The notes under the pieces are model-generated. The model was not told the origin of the DNA. It searched no databases and saw nothing but the letters and a program-made list of their open reading frames with translations. Both the position numbers and the translations under genes were made by a program. Shown in pieces: positions 34,746-42,960 of a stretch of DNA of 64,000 bases. Positions within the stretch are counted from its first letter, which is position 1; every line of letters starts with the position of its first letter. Where the stretch lies: positions 994,263 to 1,058,262 of the forward strand of contig NZ_LNUP01000002.1 of the NCBI RefSeq assembly GCF_001512295.1, written 5' to 3'. The stretch comes from Pseudomonas sp. EpS/L25. GTDB lineage: Bacteria; Pseudomonadota; Gammaproteobacteria; Pseudomonadales; Pseudomonadaceae.

Positions 34746-37004
34746 ATGAGCTTCGACGCCGATGAAGAAATCCTCCAGGATTTCCTGGTTGAGGCCGGCG
34801 AGATTCTCGAACAGTTGTCTGAACAATTGGTCGAGCTGGAAAGCCGCCCGGACGACATGGATTTGCTGAACGCCATCTTCCGTGGCTTCCATACCGTCAA
34901 AGGCGGTGCCGGATTCCTGCAGCTCCATACGCTGGTCGAGTGCTGCCATATCGCGGAAAACGTATTCGACATCCTGCGCAAGGGCGAACGCCGCGTGGAT
35001 GCCGAGCTGATGGACGTGGTGCTGCAAGCCCTGGATTCCGTCAACGAAATGTTCAGTCGAGTGCGTGAGCGGGAGGAGCCCCAGCCGGCTTCGCCCGAGT
35101 TGCTCGCTGCCCTGGCTCGTCTGGCCGAGCCAGCGGGCAGTGCGCCCGCTGCCGCGCCTGAGCCGGTGGCCGCCGCTCCCGTCGTGGCGCCGGCACCTCC
35201 GCCCGTGGCAGCCGAGGCTGCCGAGCCGGAACTGAGCGACGCCGACTTCCAGAATCTGCTCGACGCCCTGGGCGACGAGCCGAGCGCCGAGCGTGCGCCC
35301 GACGTGGCAGCGCCCAGCGCCGCCGGTGGTGAAGACATCACCGACGACGAATTCGAAGCCCTCCTCGATCAGCTGCACGGCAAGGGCAAGTTCAGCGAAG
35401 CGCCGGCTCCTGCGCCTGCCGCGACCGCGGCTGCGCCAGCACCCGCTGCCGCCGCTGGCGACGACATCTCCGACGATGAATTCGAAGCCCTGCTCGACGA
35501 ATTGCATGGCAAGGGCAAGTTCGCTACTGCCGAGGCGCCTGCGCCAGCGGCGACGGCCACGCCAGCCGCGGCTTCCGGTGACGAGATCACCGATGACGAA
35601 TTCGAATCTTTGCTCGACGAATTGCACGGCAAGGGCAAGTTCAGTGGCCCCGCCGTGGCCGCAGAGCCGGTAGCGCCACCCGTGGCCGCTGCCGCGCCCA
35701 AGCCGACGCCGGCTCCCGCCCCCGTGGCGAAACCGGCACCGGTCGCGGCCGAAGCCGCCCCTATCCGCGCCGAGCCGCCCAAGCCTGCCGCACCGGCGCC
35801 TGCCGCGGCGGCCGGGGAGCGCCCCACCAGCGAGGCGGAAACCACCGTCCGGGTCGATACCGCACGGCTGGACGAGATCATGAACATGGTCGGCGAGCTG
35901 GTGCTGGTGCGTAACCGCCTGGTGCGCCTGGGCCTGAACAGTGGCGACGAGGCCATGGCCAAGGCCGTGTCCAACCTCGACGTGGTCACCGCCGATTTGC
36001 AGACCTCGGTCATGAAGACCCGGATGCAGCCGATCAAGAAGGTGTTCGGCCGCTTCCCGCGCCTGGTCCGCGACCTGGCACGCAGCCTGAAGAAAGAGAT
36101 CAACCTGGAACTGGTCGGGGAAGAGACCGACCTGGACAAGAACCTGGTCGAGGCCTTGGCCGATCCGCTGGTCCACTTGGTGCGCAACGCCGTCGACCAT
36201 GGCATCGAAGGTCCAGCCGAGCGTGAAGAGAATGGCAAGTCCCGCGCCGGTCGCGTGGTGCTCTCCGCCGAGCAGGAAGGCGATCACATCCTCCTGTCGA
36301 TCTCCGACGACGGCAAGGGCATGGACGCGGACCTGCTGCGCAACAAGGCGGTGGAAAAGGGCCTGCTCGATCGCGACGCGGCCGATCGCCTGACCGAGAC
36401 GGAGTGCTTCAACCTGATCTTCGCCCCGGGCTTCTCCACCAAGGCCGAGATTTCCGACATCTCCGGGCGCGGTGTGGGCATGGACGTGGTCAAGACCAAG
36501 ATCAGCCAGCTCAACGGCACCCTCAACGTCTACTCCACCAAGGGCCAGGGCTCCAAGATCGTCATCAAGGTGCCTCTGACCCTGGCGATCATGCCGACGC
36601 TGATGGTGATGCTGGGCAACCAGGCCTTCGCCTTCCCGCTGGTCAACGTCAACGAGATCTTCCATCTCGACCTGTCCCGCACCAACGTGGTGGACGGTCA
36701 GGAAGTGGTGGTGGTGCGCGACAAGGCGCTGCCGCTGTTCTACCTCAAGCGCTGGCTGGTGCCCGATGCGGACCATGTCGAGCAGGGCGAGGGGCACGTG
36801 GTGATCCTCTCGGTCGGTACTCAGCGGATCGGCTTCGTGGTCGATCAACTGGTGGGCCAGGAAGAGGTCGTCATCAAGCCGCTGGGCAAGATGCTGCAAG
36901 GCACGCCCGGCATGTCCGGCGCCACCATCACCGGCGATGGCCGCATCGCGCTCATCCTCGATGTGCCCAGCATGCTCAAGCGTTACGCCCGTCGCGGGCT
37001 TTGA
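34746..37004 (+). CDS. cheA: Chemotaxis histidine kinase CheA
   Basis: A 752-residue CheA. P1/Hpt domain with the phospho-acceptor H49 (FRGFHTVKGGAG); a long Ala/Pro-rich linker; P3 dimerisation (ARLDEIMNMVGELVLVRNRL); P4 kinase with N-box HLVRNAVDHGIE and G boxes DDGKGMD and GRGVGMDVVK; P5 CheW-like end. The linker holds three near-identical motifs of the form DDEFEaLLDeLHGKGKF at about 199-216, 243-259 and 283-299, plus a degenerate one at 163-176. ATG 34746 follows CAGGA. Partner genes cheB, cheW, parC and parP follow. Confidence 0.97.
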   Translation: MSFDADEEILQDFLVEAGEILEQLSEQLVELESRPDDMDLLNAIFRGFHTVKGGAGFLQLHTLVECCHIAENVFDILRKGERRVDAELMDVVLQALDSVNEMFSRVREREEPQPASPELLAALARLAEPAGSAPAAAPEPVAAAPVVAPAPPPVAAEAAEPELSDADFQNLLDALGDEPSAERAPDVAAPSAAGGEDITDDEFEALLDQLHGKGKFSEAPAPAPAATAAAPAPAAAAGDDISDDEFEALLDELHGKGKFATAEAPAPAATATPAAASGDEITDDEFESLLDELHGKGKFSGPAVAAEPVAPPVAAAAPKPTPAPAPVAKPAPVAAEAAPIRAEPPKPAAPAPAAAAGERPTSEAETTVRVDTARLDEIMNMVGELVLVRNRLVRLGLNSGDEAMAKAVSNLDVVTADLQTSVMKTRMQPIKKVFGRFPRLVRDLARSLKKEINLELVGEETDLDKNLVEALADPLVHLVRNAVDHGIEGPAEREENGKSRAGRVVLSAEQEGDHILLSISDDGKGMDADLLRNKAVEKGLLDRDAADRLTETECFNLIFAPGFSTKAEISDISGRGVGMDVVKTKISQLNGTLNVYSTKGQGSKIVIKVPLTLAIMPTLMVMLGNQAFAFPLVNVNEIFHLDLSRTNVVDGQEVVVVRDKALPLFYLKRWLVPDADHVEQGEGHVVILSVGTQRIGFVVDQLVGQEEVVIKPLGKMLQGTPGMSGATITGDGRIALILDVPSMLKRYARRGL

Positions 37005-37088
37005 GCCGACACGGCACGAGCGGCGCCGGTCCCTGAGGGCCGATGCCTCCGGGTGGCCTGCGCCGCCCCAGGTTAGGAGTTTCAACGT

Positions 37089-38201
37089 ATGCCGGTAAAA
37101 GTACTGGTGGTGGACGATTCCGGCTTCTTCCGGCGTCGGCTCAAGGAAATCCTGGCGGCCGATCCCAACATCTCGGTGGTGGGCACGGCCAGCAACGGAC
37201 GTGAAGGGGTCGACCAGGCCCTGGCGCTGCGCCCCGATGTCATCACCATGGACTACGAGATGCCGATGATGGATGGCATCACCGCCGTCCGCCACATCAT
37301 GCAGAAGTGTCCGACGCCGGTCCTGATGTTCTCCTCGCTTACCCATGAAGGCGCCCGGGTCACCCTGGATGCCCTGGATGCCGGTGCGGTGGACTACCTG
37401 CCGAAGAACTTCGAGGACATCTCGCGCAATCCGGCCAGCGTGCAGAAGCTGCTGTGCGAGAAGATCCACCATATCGCTCGCTCCAATCGGCGCTTCGCCG
37501 TAGCGCCCAGTGTCGCGCCCGTCACGCCGACTCCGGCGGCGAACGCGCCGGCCAGCACGCGTCCGGCCGCGCGTCCGGCACCGGCTCCCACGGGTGCCGC
37601 CCAGGCGGCCAGTCCTGCGTCGCCCCCGCCCAAGCGCAAGCACTATCGGCTGGTGGCCATCGGCACCTCCACCGGTGGCCCGGTGGCGCTGCAACGGGTG
37701 CTCACGCAACTGCCAGCCAATTTCCCGGCGCCCCTGGTGCTTATCCAGCACATGCCGGCCGCCTTCACCAAGGCCTTCGCCGAACGCCTGGACAAGCTCT
37801 GTCGCATCAGCGTCAAGGAAGCCGAGGACGGCGACCAGCTGCGCCCGGGCCTGGCGCTCCTGGCACCCGGTGGCAAGCAGATGATGGTGGACGGTCGGGG
37901 TGTGGTGAAGATCCTGCCCGGCGACGAACGCCTGAACTACAAACCCTGCGTCGACGTGACCTTCGGTTCCGCGGCCAAGGCCTACGCCGACAAGGTGCTG
38001 GCCGTAGTGCTGACCGGCATGGGCGCCGATGGCCGCGAAGGTGCGCGGATGCTCAAGCAGGCCGGCAGCCAGGTCTGGGCCCAGGACGAAGCCAGTTGCG
38101 TCATCTACGGCATGCCCATGGCCATCGCCAAGGCCAACCTGGCCGACGCCATCTATGGCCTGGATGACATCGGCAAGTACCTGAGCGAGGCCTGTTCGTG
38201 A
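37089..38201 (+). CDS. cheB: Chemotaxis methylesterase CheB
   Basis: A 370-residue protein-glutamate methylesterase/deamidase of chemoreceptors. Receiver domain with D10/D11 and D55 ([12 protein letters not shown]), an Ala/Pro linker at 140-180, then the esterase domain with catalytic serine in [11 protein letters not shown], histidine in [10 protein letters not shown] and aspartate in [10 protein letters not shown]. 84 bases after cheA. The matching CheR is not in this window, as is usual for this cluster. Confidence 0.96.
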   Translation: MPVKVLVVDDSGFFRRRLKEILAADPNISVVGTASNGREGVDQALALRPDVITMDYEMPMMDGITAVRHIMQKCPTPVLMFSSLTHEGARVTLDALDAGAVDYLPKNFEDISRNPASVQKLLCEKIHHIARSNRRFAVAPSVAPVTPTPAANAPASTRPAARPAPAPTGAAQAASPASPPPKRKHYRLVAIGTSTGGPVALQRVLTQLPANFPAPLVLIQHMPAAFTKAFAERLDKLCRISVKEAEDGDQLRPGLALLAPGGKQMMVDGRGVVKILPGDERLNYKPCVDVTFGSAAKAYADKVLAVVLTGMGADGREGARMLKQAGSQVWAQDEASCVIYGMPMAIAKANLADAIYGLDDIGKYLSEACS

Positions 38202-38235
38202 AGGCAGGCCTGCGCTCGCGAGAAGGCGATTGAGC

Positions 38236-38976
38236 GTGGACGTCTTGAGTCTGATCGGCATCCTGCTGGCCTTCACCGCCATCATGGGTGGCAACCTGCT
38301 CGAGGGCGGGTCCTTCGGTGCCCTGGCCAATGCCCCGGCGGCGCTGATCGTGGTGGGTGGCACCCTGGGGGCGGTCCTGCTGCAGACCCGTCTACCGGTA
38401 CTGCGCCGCGCCCTGACCATGCTGGTATGGGTCTTCACGCCGCCGCCCCTGGACATGACCGGCGGTATCCGCAAGGTGGTCAACTGGAGTACCGTGGCGC
38501 GTAAGGAAGGCCTGTTGGGGCTGGAGCCGCTGGTTGCTCGGGAAGGCGATCCCTACGCCGCCAAGGGCCTGCAATTGCTGGTGGACGGCACCGAGCCGGA
38601 AGCCCTGCGCAGCATCCTGGAGGTGGATCTCTACGGCCAGGAGGATCGCGACCTCGCGGCCGCCAAGGTGTTCGAAGCGATGGGCGGCTATTCGCCTACC
38701 GTCGGCATCATCGGTGCGGTCATGGGCTTGATCCACGTCATGCAGAACCTGGCCGATCCCTCCCAGCTGGGCAGTGGCATCGCCGTGGCCTTCGTCGCCA
38801 CCATCTACGGCGTCGGCTTCGCCAACCTGTTGCTGCTCCCCATCGGCAACAAGCTCAAGGCGCTGACGCTGCAACAGTCGCGCTATCGGGAGATGTTGCT
38901 GGAGGGACTGATGTCCATCGGCGAAGGCGAGAATCCCCGTTCCATCGAAATGAAGCTGCAAGGTTTCCTGGACTAG
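38236..38976 (+). CDS. motC: Flagellar stator protein MotC
   Basis: A 246-residue MotA-family stator subunit with four membrane helices and a cytoplasmic loop between helices 2 and 3 (VNWSTVARKEGLLGLEPLV through QEDRDLAAAKVFEAMGG). Pseudomonads carry two stator sets; MotC with MotD supports swarming in P. aeruginosa. GTG at 38236 is chosen because it yields MDVLSLIG and suits the AAGG site at 38223; a TTG at 38230 is too close. Its TAG stop forms the left flank of an inserted 174 bp element. Confidence 0.95.
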   Translation: MDVLSLIGILLAFTAIMGGNLLEGGSFGALANAPAALIVVGGTLGAVLLQTRLPVLRRALTMLVWVFTPPPLDMTGGIRKVVNWSTVARKEGLLGLEPLVAREGDPYAAKGLQLLVDGTEPEALRSILEVDLYGQEDRDLAAAKVFEAMGGYSPTVGIIGAVMGLIHVMQNLADPSQLGSGIAVAFVATIYGVGFANLLLLPIGNKLKALTLQQSRYREMLLEGLMSIGEGENPRSIEMKLQGFLD

Positions 38977-39150
38977 TGTGGTGTATCAGAAGTTATCTAC
39001 ACAATTTTGGCGGCGCTTTTTTAGCCTGGGCGGCGTTGCCACTCCTCGCCATAGCCCTGCTATGACACGTCGCGGCGCCTGGCCCAGTCGGAACGCCGAA
39101 CCGCCAAAAAATCACTCGCCAATTCTTGTGCGAACTTCTGATACACCACA
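38977..39150. mobile_element. 174 bp MITE-like element between motC and motD
   Basis: Perfect 18 bp terminal inverted repeats, TGTGGTGTATCAGAAGTT (38977-38994) and its reverse complement (39133-39150), flanked by CTAG on both sides (38973-38976 and 39151-39154). Inner arms continue imperfectly (ATTTTGGCGG against CGCCAATTC and CCGCCAAAAAA). No open frame, so non-autonomous. Removing one CTAG plus the element would rebuild a motC-motD spacer of about 14 bases with motC's stop intact, so CTAG is probably the target duplication. Confidence 0.85.
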
Positions 39151-39164
39151 CTAGAGGACGTCGC

Positions 39165-40031
39165 ATGCCTCGCCGCCGTCGTCATGAAGAGCACGAGAAC
39201 CACGAACGCTGGCTGGTTTCCTATGCGGACTTCATCACCCTGTTGTTCGCCTTCTTCGTGGTGATGTATTCCATCTCCTCGCTGAACGAGAGCAAGTACA
39301 AGGTGCTCTCGGACAGCCTGTCGGGCATCTTCAGCCAGCCGGAGCGCTCGCTCAAACCCATTCCCATCGGCGAGCAGCGCCCAGCCGGACTGTCGCCCGC
39401 CGTCATGGAGGCCACTGCCACGCCCGAGCACAACAGCATCAAACCGCCGAGCGACCCCTTGCAGCAGATCGCCGACAGCGTGCGTGCCACCTTCGGCGAT
39501 CTCATCGCCGGGGATCAGTTGAACATCAAGGCCAGCGAGATGTGGCTGGAGATCGAACTCAGCTCCAACCTGCTCTTCGCCAGTGGCGATGCCCTGCCGA
39601 GCAATCCGGCCTTCGGCCTGCTGGAGAAGGTGGCCAAGATCCTGGCGCCCTTCAGCAATCCAATCCAGGTGCAGGGCTATACCGACGACCGGCCCATCAG
39701 CACGGCGCTCTATCCCACCAACTGGGAGCTTTCCGCGGCCCGGGCGGCCAGCATCGTACGGCTGCTGATCGGCAACGGCATCGCCCCGCAGCGGCTGGCC
39801 GTGGTGGGCTACGGCGCCTACCAGCCGGTGGTCGCCAACGACAGCGAAGCCAGCCGGGCGCGCAATCGACGGGTGGTCCTGCTAATTTCGCGCAATCTCA
39901 ACCTGTTCCGCCCGCAGAGCACCTTGCAAAATTCGTCGACTGGCACACAATCTGCAGCATCCCCTGGAGAGTCGGCGCCTGTGGCGGCGCCCGTCAAATC
40001 TTCGTCGCCGGCCGCTAAGCCGGTACCTTGA
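39165..40031 (+). CDS. motD: Flagellar stator protein MotD
   Basis: A 288-residue MotB-family stator subunit. Arg/His-rich start, then one membrane helix carrying the proton-binding aspartate (VSYADFITLLFAFFVVMYS, D at about 22), a plug/linker, and a C-terminal OmpA peptidoglycan-binding domain (VQGYTDDRPIS, NWELSAARAASIVRLL, GYGAYQPVVAN). A Pro/Ala/Ser tail follows. Start ATG has AGAGGA 9 bases upstream. Separated from motC by the 174 bp element. Confidence 0.95.
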   Translation: MPRRRRHEEHENHERWLVSYADFITLLFAFFVVMYSISSLNESKYKVLSDSLSGIFSQPERSLKPIPIGEQRPAGLSPAVMEATATPEHNSIKPPSDPLQQIADSVRATFGDLIAGDQLNIKASEMWLEIELSSNLLFASGDALPSNPAFGLLEKVAKILAPFSNPIQVQGYTDDRPISTALYPTNWELSAARAASIVRLLIGNGIAPQRLAVVGYGAYQPVVANDSEASRARNRRVVLLISRNLNLFRPQSTLQNSSTGTQSAASPGESAPVAAPVKSSSPAAKPVP

Positions 40032-40066
40032 CCCGGCTGGTCGTGTCGTCGGGAGGAAGTCTGCAC

Positions 40067-40855
40067 ATGAGAGTCTGGGCTGTCGCCAATCAGAAGGGTG
40101 GGGTGGGCAAGACCACCACCACCGTTGCCCTCGCCGGGCTGCTCGGCGATGAAGGCAAGCGCGTCTTGCTGGTGGACCTCGATCCCCACGGCTCGCTGAC
40201 CAGTTATTTCGGCCAGGATCCGGATAGCCTCGAGCACAGCGTCTTCGATCTGTTCCTGCACGGTGGCCAGGTGCCCGAGGGACTGCCGAAGCGGCTGCTG
40301 CTGCCCACCAGCCATCCGCAGCTGTCGCTGCTGCCGTCCAGCACCGCCCTGGCGACCCTGGAGCGTCAATCGCCCGGCCAGAGCGGCCTGGGCCTGGTGA
40401 TCTCCAAGAGCCTGGCGCAGCTGTGGAACGACTTCGATCATGTACTGATCGACAGCCCGCCGCTGCTCGGTGTGTTGATGGTCAACGCCCTCGCGGCGAG
40501 TCAGCACCTGGTGATCCCGACCCAGACCGAGTTCCTCGCGCTCAAGGGCCTGGAGCGCATGGTCAATACCCTGACCATGATCAACCGCTCGCGTAAGCAG
40601 GCGCTGCCGTACACCATCGTCCCGACCCTGTTCGACCGGCGCACCCAGGCGTCCATCGGAACCCTAAAGGTGCTGCGCAATACCTATCCGCAGCAGCTAT
40701 GGCAGGCATTCATTCCCATCGATACCCGCCTGCGCGATGCCAGTCGGTCCGGACAGGTGCCGTCGCGTTACGAGGCCAACAGCCGGGGCGTGATCGCCTA
40801 TCGAGCGCTGCTGCGGCATCTGCTCGATGGAGCGCCCAGTACCCAGGTCGCCTGA
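40067..40855 (+). CDS. parC: ParA-like ATPase ParC of the chemotaxis cluster
   Basis: A 262-residue ParA/MinD-type ATPase with deviant Walker A KGGVGKTTT near residue 10, LLVDLDPHGSLTSYFG, and DSPPLLGVLMVNAL. The equivalent gene in P. aeruginosa (PA1462) and Vibrio ParC direct polar placement and inheritance of the chemosensory array. Start at 40067 follows GGGAGGAA and gives MRVWAVANQKGG. It lies just before parP. Confidence 0.9.
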   Translation: MRVWAVANQKGGVGKTTTTVALAGLLGDEGKRVLLVDLDPHGSLTSYFGQDPDSLEHSVFDLFLHGGQVPEGLPKRLLLPTSHPQLSLLPSSTALATLERQSPGQSGLGLVISKSLAQLWNDFDHVLIDSPPLLGVLMVNALAASQHLVIPTQTEFLALKGLERMVNTLTMINRSRKQALPYTIVPTLFDRRTQASIGTLKVLRNTYPQQLWQAFIPIDTRLRDASRSGQVPSRYEANSRGVIAYRALLRHLLDGAPSTQVA

Positions 40856-40856
40856 T

Positions 40857-40884
40857 TCAAGTTTTCCCTCGTGCCGGCCGATAG
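40857..40884 (+). promoter_or_regulatory. Sigma-28 (FliA) type promoter before parP
   Basis: TCAAGTTT (40857-40864), 12 bases, GCCGATAG (40877-40884) closely matches the sigma-28 pattern TAAAGTTT-N11-GCCGATAA. It is 29 bases before the parP ATG and begins at the parC stop. Confidence 0.65.
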
Positions 40885-40912
40885 GCTGGACAATCAACCC
40901 ACGTAGATCGCC

Positions 40913-41824
40913 ATGAGCCAACCGACGTCCCTCGACAACCGTCCTCAGCGTGTCCTCCAGGGCTATCTCGATGCCCTGCTGCTGGACGCGTTCCTGGAGC
41001 TGCCGACCGCCGAGAGCGTGCCGGTCGCGGCGCCCGCCGAGCCGGCCGCCAGCGTCAGCGAAGACGAATTCGCCGCAGCGGTGCGCGAGGAGCTCGAGCG
41101 CGATGCCGCGCGGCAGCCCCGGGTCGTGCCGCTGGCTCCCCGCCGTCCCGCCGTCGCCCTGGCCGAGCGGAGCCTGCCGGACGTGGTGCTGCCTCCGGTC
41201 CTGCCCACCGCTGCGCCAGAGACCGACATCGAGCTGGACTGGCGCGTGCCCGAGCTGGCACCAGCCGTCGAACCGGCCCGTCCGGTGGTGGAAGGCATCG
41301 CCCTGGGTGTCGACGCGCCGGTTCAGCCCGCTCTGGCAGAGGGCCTGCCGCCCAGTGCGGTGCGCCTGGACGAGCGTCCCGAGTGGGGCGAGGAGCCCTT
41401 CGAATGCCTGCTGTTCGACGTGGCCGGTCTGACCCTGGCTGCGCCCCTGGTCTGCCTGGGCTCCATCTATCCGCTTACCGACGAAGAGTTGACGCCGCTG
41501 TTCGGTCAGCCAGACTGGTTCCTGGGACTGCTGCCCTGCCAGGCCGGTAACCTGCGCGTGCTCGACACGGCGCGCTGGGTGATGCCCGAGCGCTATCGCG
41601 ACGACTATCGCGAAGGCTTGAAATTCGTGATATCGCTGCAAGGCCTGGACTGGGGACTGGCGGTGCACGGGGTCAGCCATTCGATACGCCTGGACCCCGC
41701 CGAGGTCAAATGGCGGAATCACCGAGCCAACCGCCCCTGGCTGGCGGGTACGGTGATCGATCAGATGTGCGCGCTGCTGGATGTGGCGGCGCTCGCGGAA
41801 CAGGTGGTTGGCAGCCGTCGGTAA
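40913..41824 (+). CDS. parP: CheW-domain array coupling protein ParP
   Basis: A 303-residue protein with a disordered Pro/Ala/Glu-rich N-terminal half and a C-terminal CheW-like domain (FECLLFDVAGLTLAAPLVCLG through QGLDWGLAVHGVSHSIRLDP). This matches ParP (PA1463), which links ParC to CheA and receptors so that arrays stay at the pole. SEDEFAAAVREEL near residue 44 is a short acidic helix of the sort repeated in CheA. Preceded by a sigma-28 type box. Confidence 0.87.
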   Translation: MSQPTSLDNRPQRVLQGYLDALLLDAFLELPTAESVPVAAPAEPAASVSEDEFAAAVREELERDAARQPRVVPLAPRRPAVALAERSLPDVVLPPVLPTAAPETDIELDWRVPELAPAVEPARPVVEGIALGVDAPVQPALAEGLPPSAVRLDERPEWGEEPFECLLFDVAGLTLAAPLVCLGSIYPLTDEELTPLFGQPDWFLGLLPCQAGNLRVLDTARWVMPERYRDDYREGLKFVISLQGLDWGLAVHGVSHSIRLDPAEVKWRNHRANRPWLAGTVIDQMCALLDVAALAEQVVGSRR

Positions 41825-41900
41825 GGCGCCTGCCAGCCGCAACTAACCAGCGGGTTCGCCCGCTTCGCCGCACGTGCGGTAATTGACGAGGCTAGGGAAC

Positions 41901-42380
41901 ATGAAAAAAACGTCCGCACAGGGTTCCGAAGATCCGGTCCTGCAATGGGTCACCTTCCGCCTGGACAACGAGACCTACGGCATCAACGTGATGCAGGTCC
42001 AGGAAGTCCTGCGCTACACCGAGATCGCCCCGGTCCCGGGTGCTCCTAGCTACGTGCTGGGCATCATCAACCTGCGCGGTAACGTGGTGACGGTGATCGA
42101 CACCCGCCAGCGCTTCGGCCTGCTGCCCACCGAGGTCACCGACAACACTCGCATCGTCATCATCGAAGCCGACAAACAGGTCGTCGGCATCCTGGTGGAC
42201 AGCGTGGCCGAGGTGGTCTACCTGCGGCAATCCGAGATCGAAACCGCGCCGAGCGTGGGTAACGACGAGTCCGCCAAGTTCATCCAGGGTGTGTGCAACA
42301 AGAATGGCGAGCTGCTCATCCTGGTCGAGCTGGACAAGCTGATGACCGAAGAAGAGTGGTCGGAGCTGGAAAGCATCTGA
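41901..42380 (+). CDS. cheW: Chemotaxis coupling protein CheW
   Basis: A 159-residue CheW that joins receptors to CheA; same length as in P. aeruginosa. Two SH3-like lobes are evident (QWVTFRLDNETYGINVMQVQEVLRY; GIINLRGNVVTVIDTRQRFGL; VGILVDSVAEVVYLRQSEIE). The start at 41901 gives MKKTSAQGSE; the in-frame codon at 41883 lacks a binding site. Overlaps the DUF2802 gene by one base. Confidence 0.97.
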   Translation: MKKTSAQGSEDPVLQWVTFRLDNETYGINVMQVQEVLRYTEIAPVPGAPSYVLGIINLRGNVVTVIDTRQRFGLLPTEVTDNTRIVIIEADKQVVGILVDSVAEVVYLRQSEIETAPSVGNDESAKFIQGVCNKNGELLILVELDKLMTEEEWSELESI

Positions 42381-42796
42381 TGCTCGTCGGGCTCATCCTG
42401 CTCAGCGTCGCGCTGGGACTGGCCTGTGCCGGTCTCGGCGGCTGTTGCTGGCTGCTCTGGCAACGCCAGCGCCAGCAACTGGCGAAACAGGCGGAGCGGG
42501 ATGTCCTGGTCGACAAGCGTATGCAGATCCTGCTCAAGCGCCTGGAAACCTACCAGGCGGGGCAGGTACGGATGGGCGAGCAGGTCCAGGGCCTGGCGCA
42601 GATGGTGGCGCCCTTGCCCGATCGCCTGACCCAGATCGAGCAAAGCGATCCCACCAGCCTGTCGTTCTCCCAGGCCGCCCGTCTGGTGGGGCTCGGCGCC
42701 AGCGCCGACGATCTCACCCAGGCCTGCGGACTGTCCCAGGCCGAGGCCGAGCTGGTGACGCGACTGCACAAGCAGCGTCAGCAGCGTTCCGGCTGA
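42380..42796 (+). CDS. DUF2802 membrane-anchored coiled-coil protein
   Basis: A 138-residue protein with one N-terminal membrane helix (about 3-27, rich in Gly/Cys/Leu) followed by a coiled coil (QRQQLAKQAERDVLVDKRMQILLKRLETY) and a C-terminal helix-turn-helix-like end (FSQAARLVGLGASADDLTQACGLSQAEAELV). The same gene follows cheW in other pseudomonads (PA1465). Function is unknown; coupling to cheW by TGATG overlap suggests a link to arrays or flagella. Confidence 0.88.
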   Translation: MLVGLILLSVALGLACAGLGGCCWLLWQRQRQQLAKQAERDVLVDKRMQILLKRLETYQAGQVRMGEQVQGLAQMVAPLPDRLTQIEQSDPTSLSFSQAARLVGLGASADDLTQACGLSQAEAELVTRLHKQRQQRSG

Positions 42797-42960
42797 GAGC
42801 GACCAGCGGCGCTACCCGCTAGGCGCGCTGCATTGCTCGGCCGCCACTACCCCCCCCGCTGCGAGCCGGGTGACCATCCGGCGCGTCGTGCGCACCCGCC
42901 GGACAACCCCTCGCTACGCTCAGTCAGCCTCTCGACCTCTCTTGCGCAGGACCATCAGCC
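42797..42960. other. Convergent intergenic region after the chemotaxis cluster
   Basis: 164 bp between two genes that end toward each other. GC-rich, with a run of nine C residues near 42850 and a short inverted pair (CCGGCGCG / CGCACCCGCCGG, about 42878-42904). No T-tract was found on either side, so neither gene has a recognisable intrinsic terminator here. Confidence 0.35.

Noticed and set aside
35330-35650. CheA linker DNA repeats as a possible assembly collapse or recent expansion
   Set aside because: The three units differ at several silent and linker positions and spacing varies, so they look like old, maintained protein repeats.
34677-38483. A 1268-codon open frame on the minus strand across cheA-cheB-motC
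   Set aside because: It runs antisense to well-identified genes, has no family resemblance, and follows from GC-rich codon third positions that suppress stops on the other strand.
42845-42910. C-run and short inverted pairs after the DUF2802 gene as a terminator or CRISPR-like repeat
   Set aside because: No T-run, no repeated spacing, and pairing is weak.
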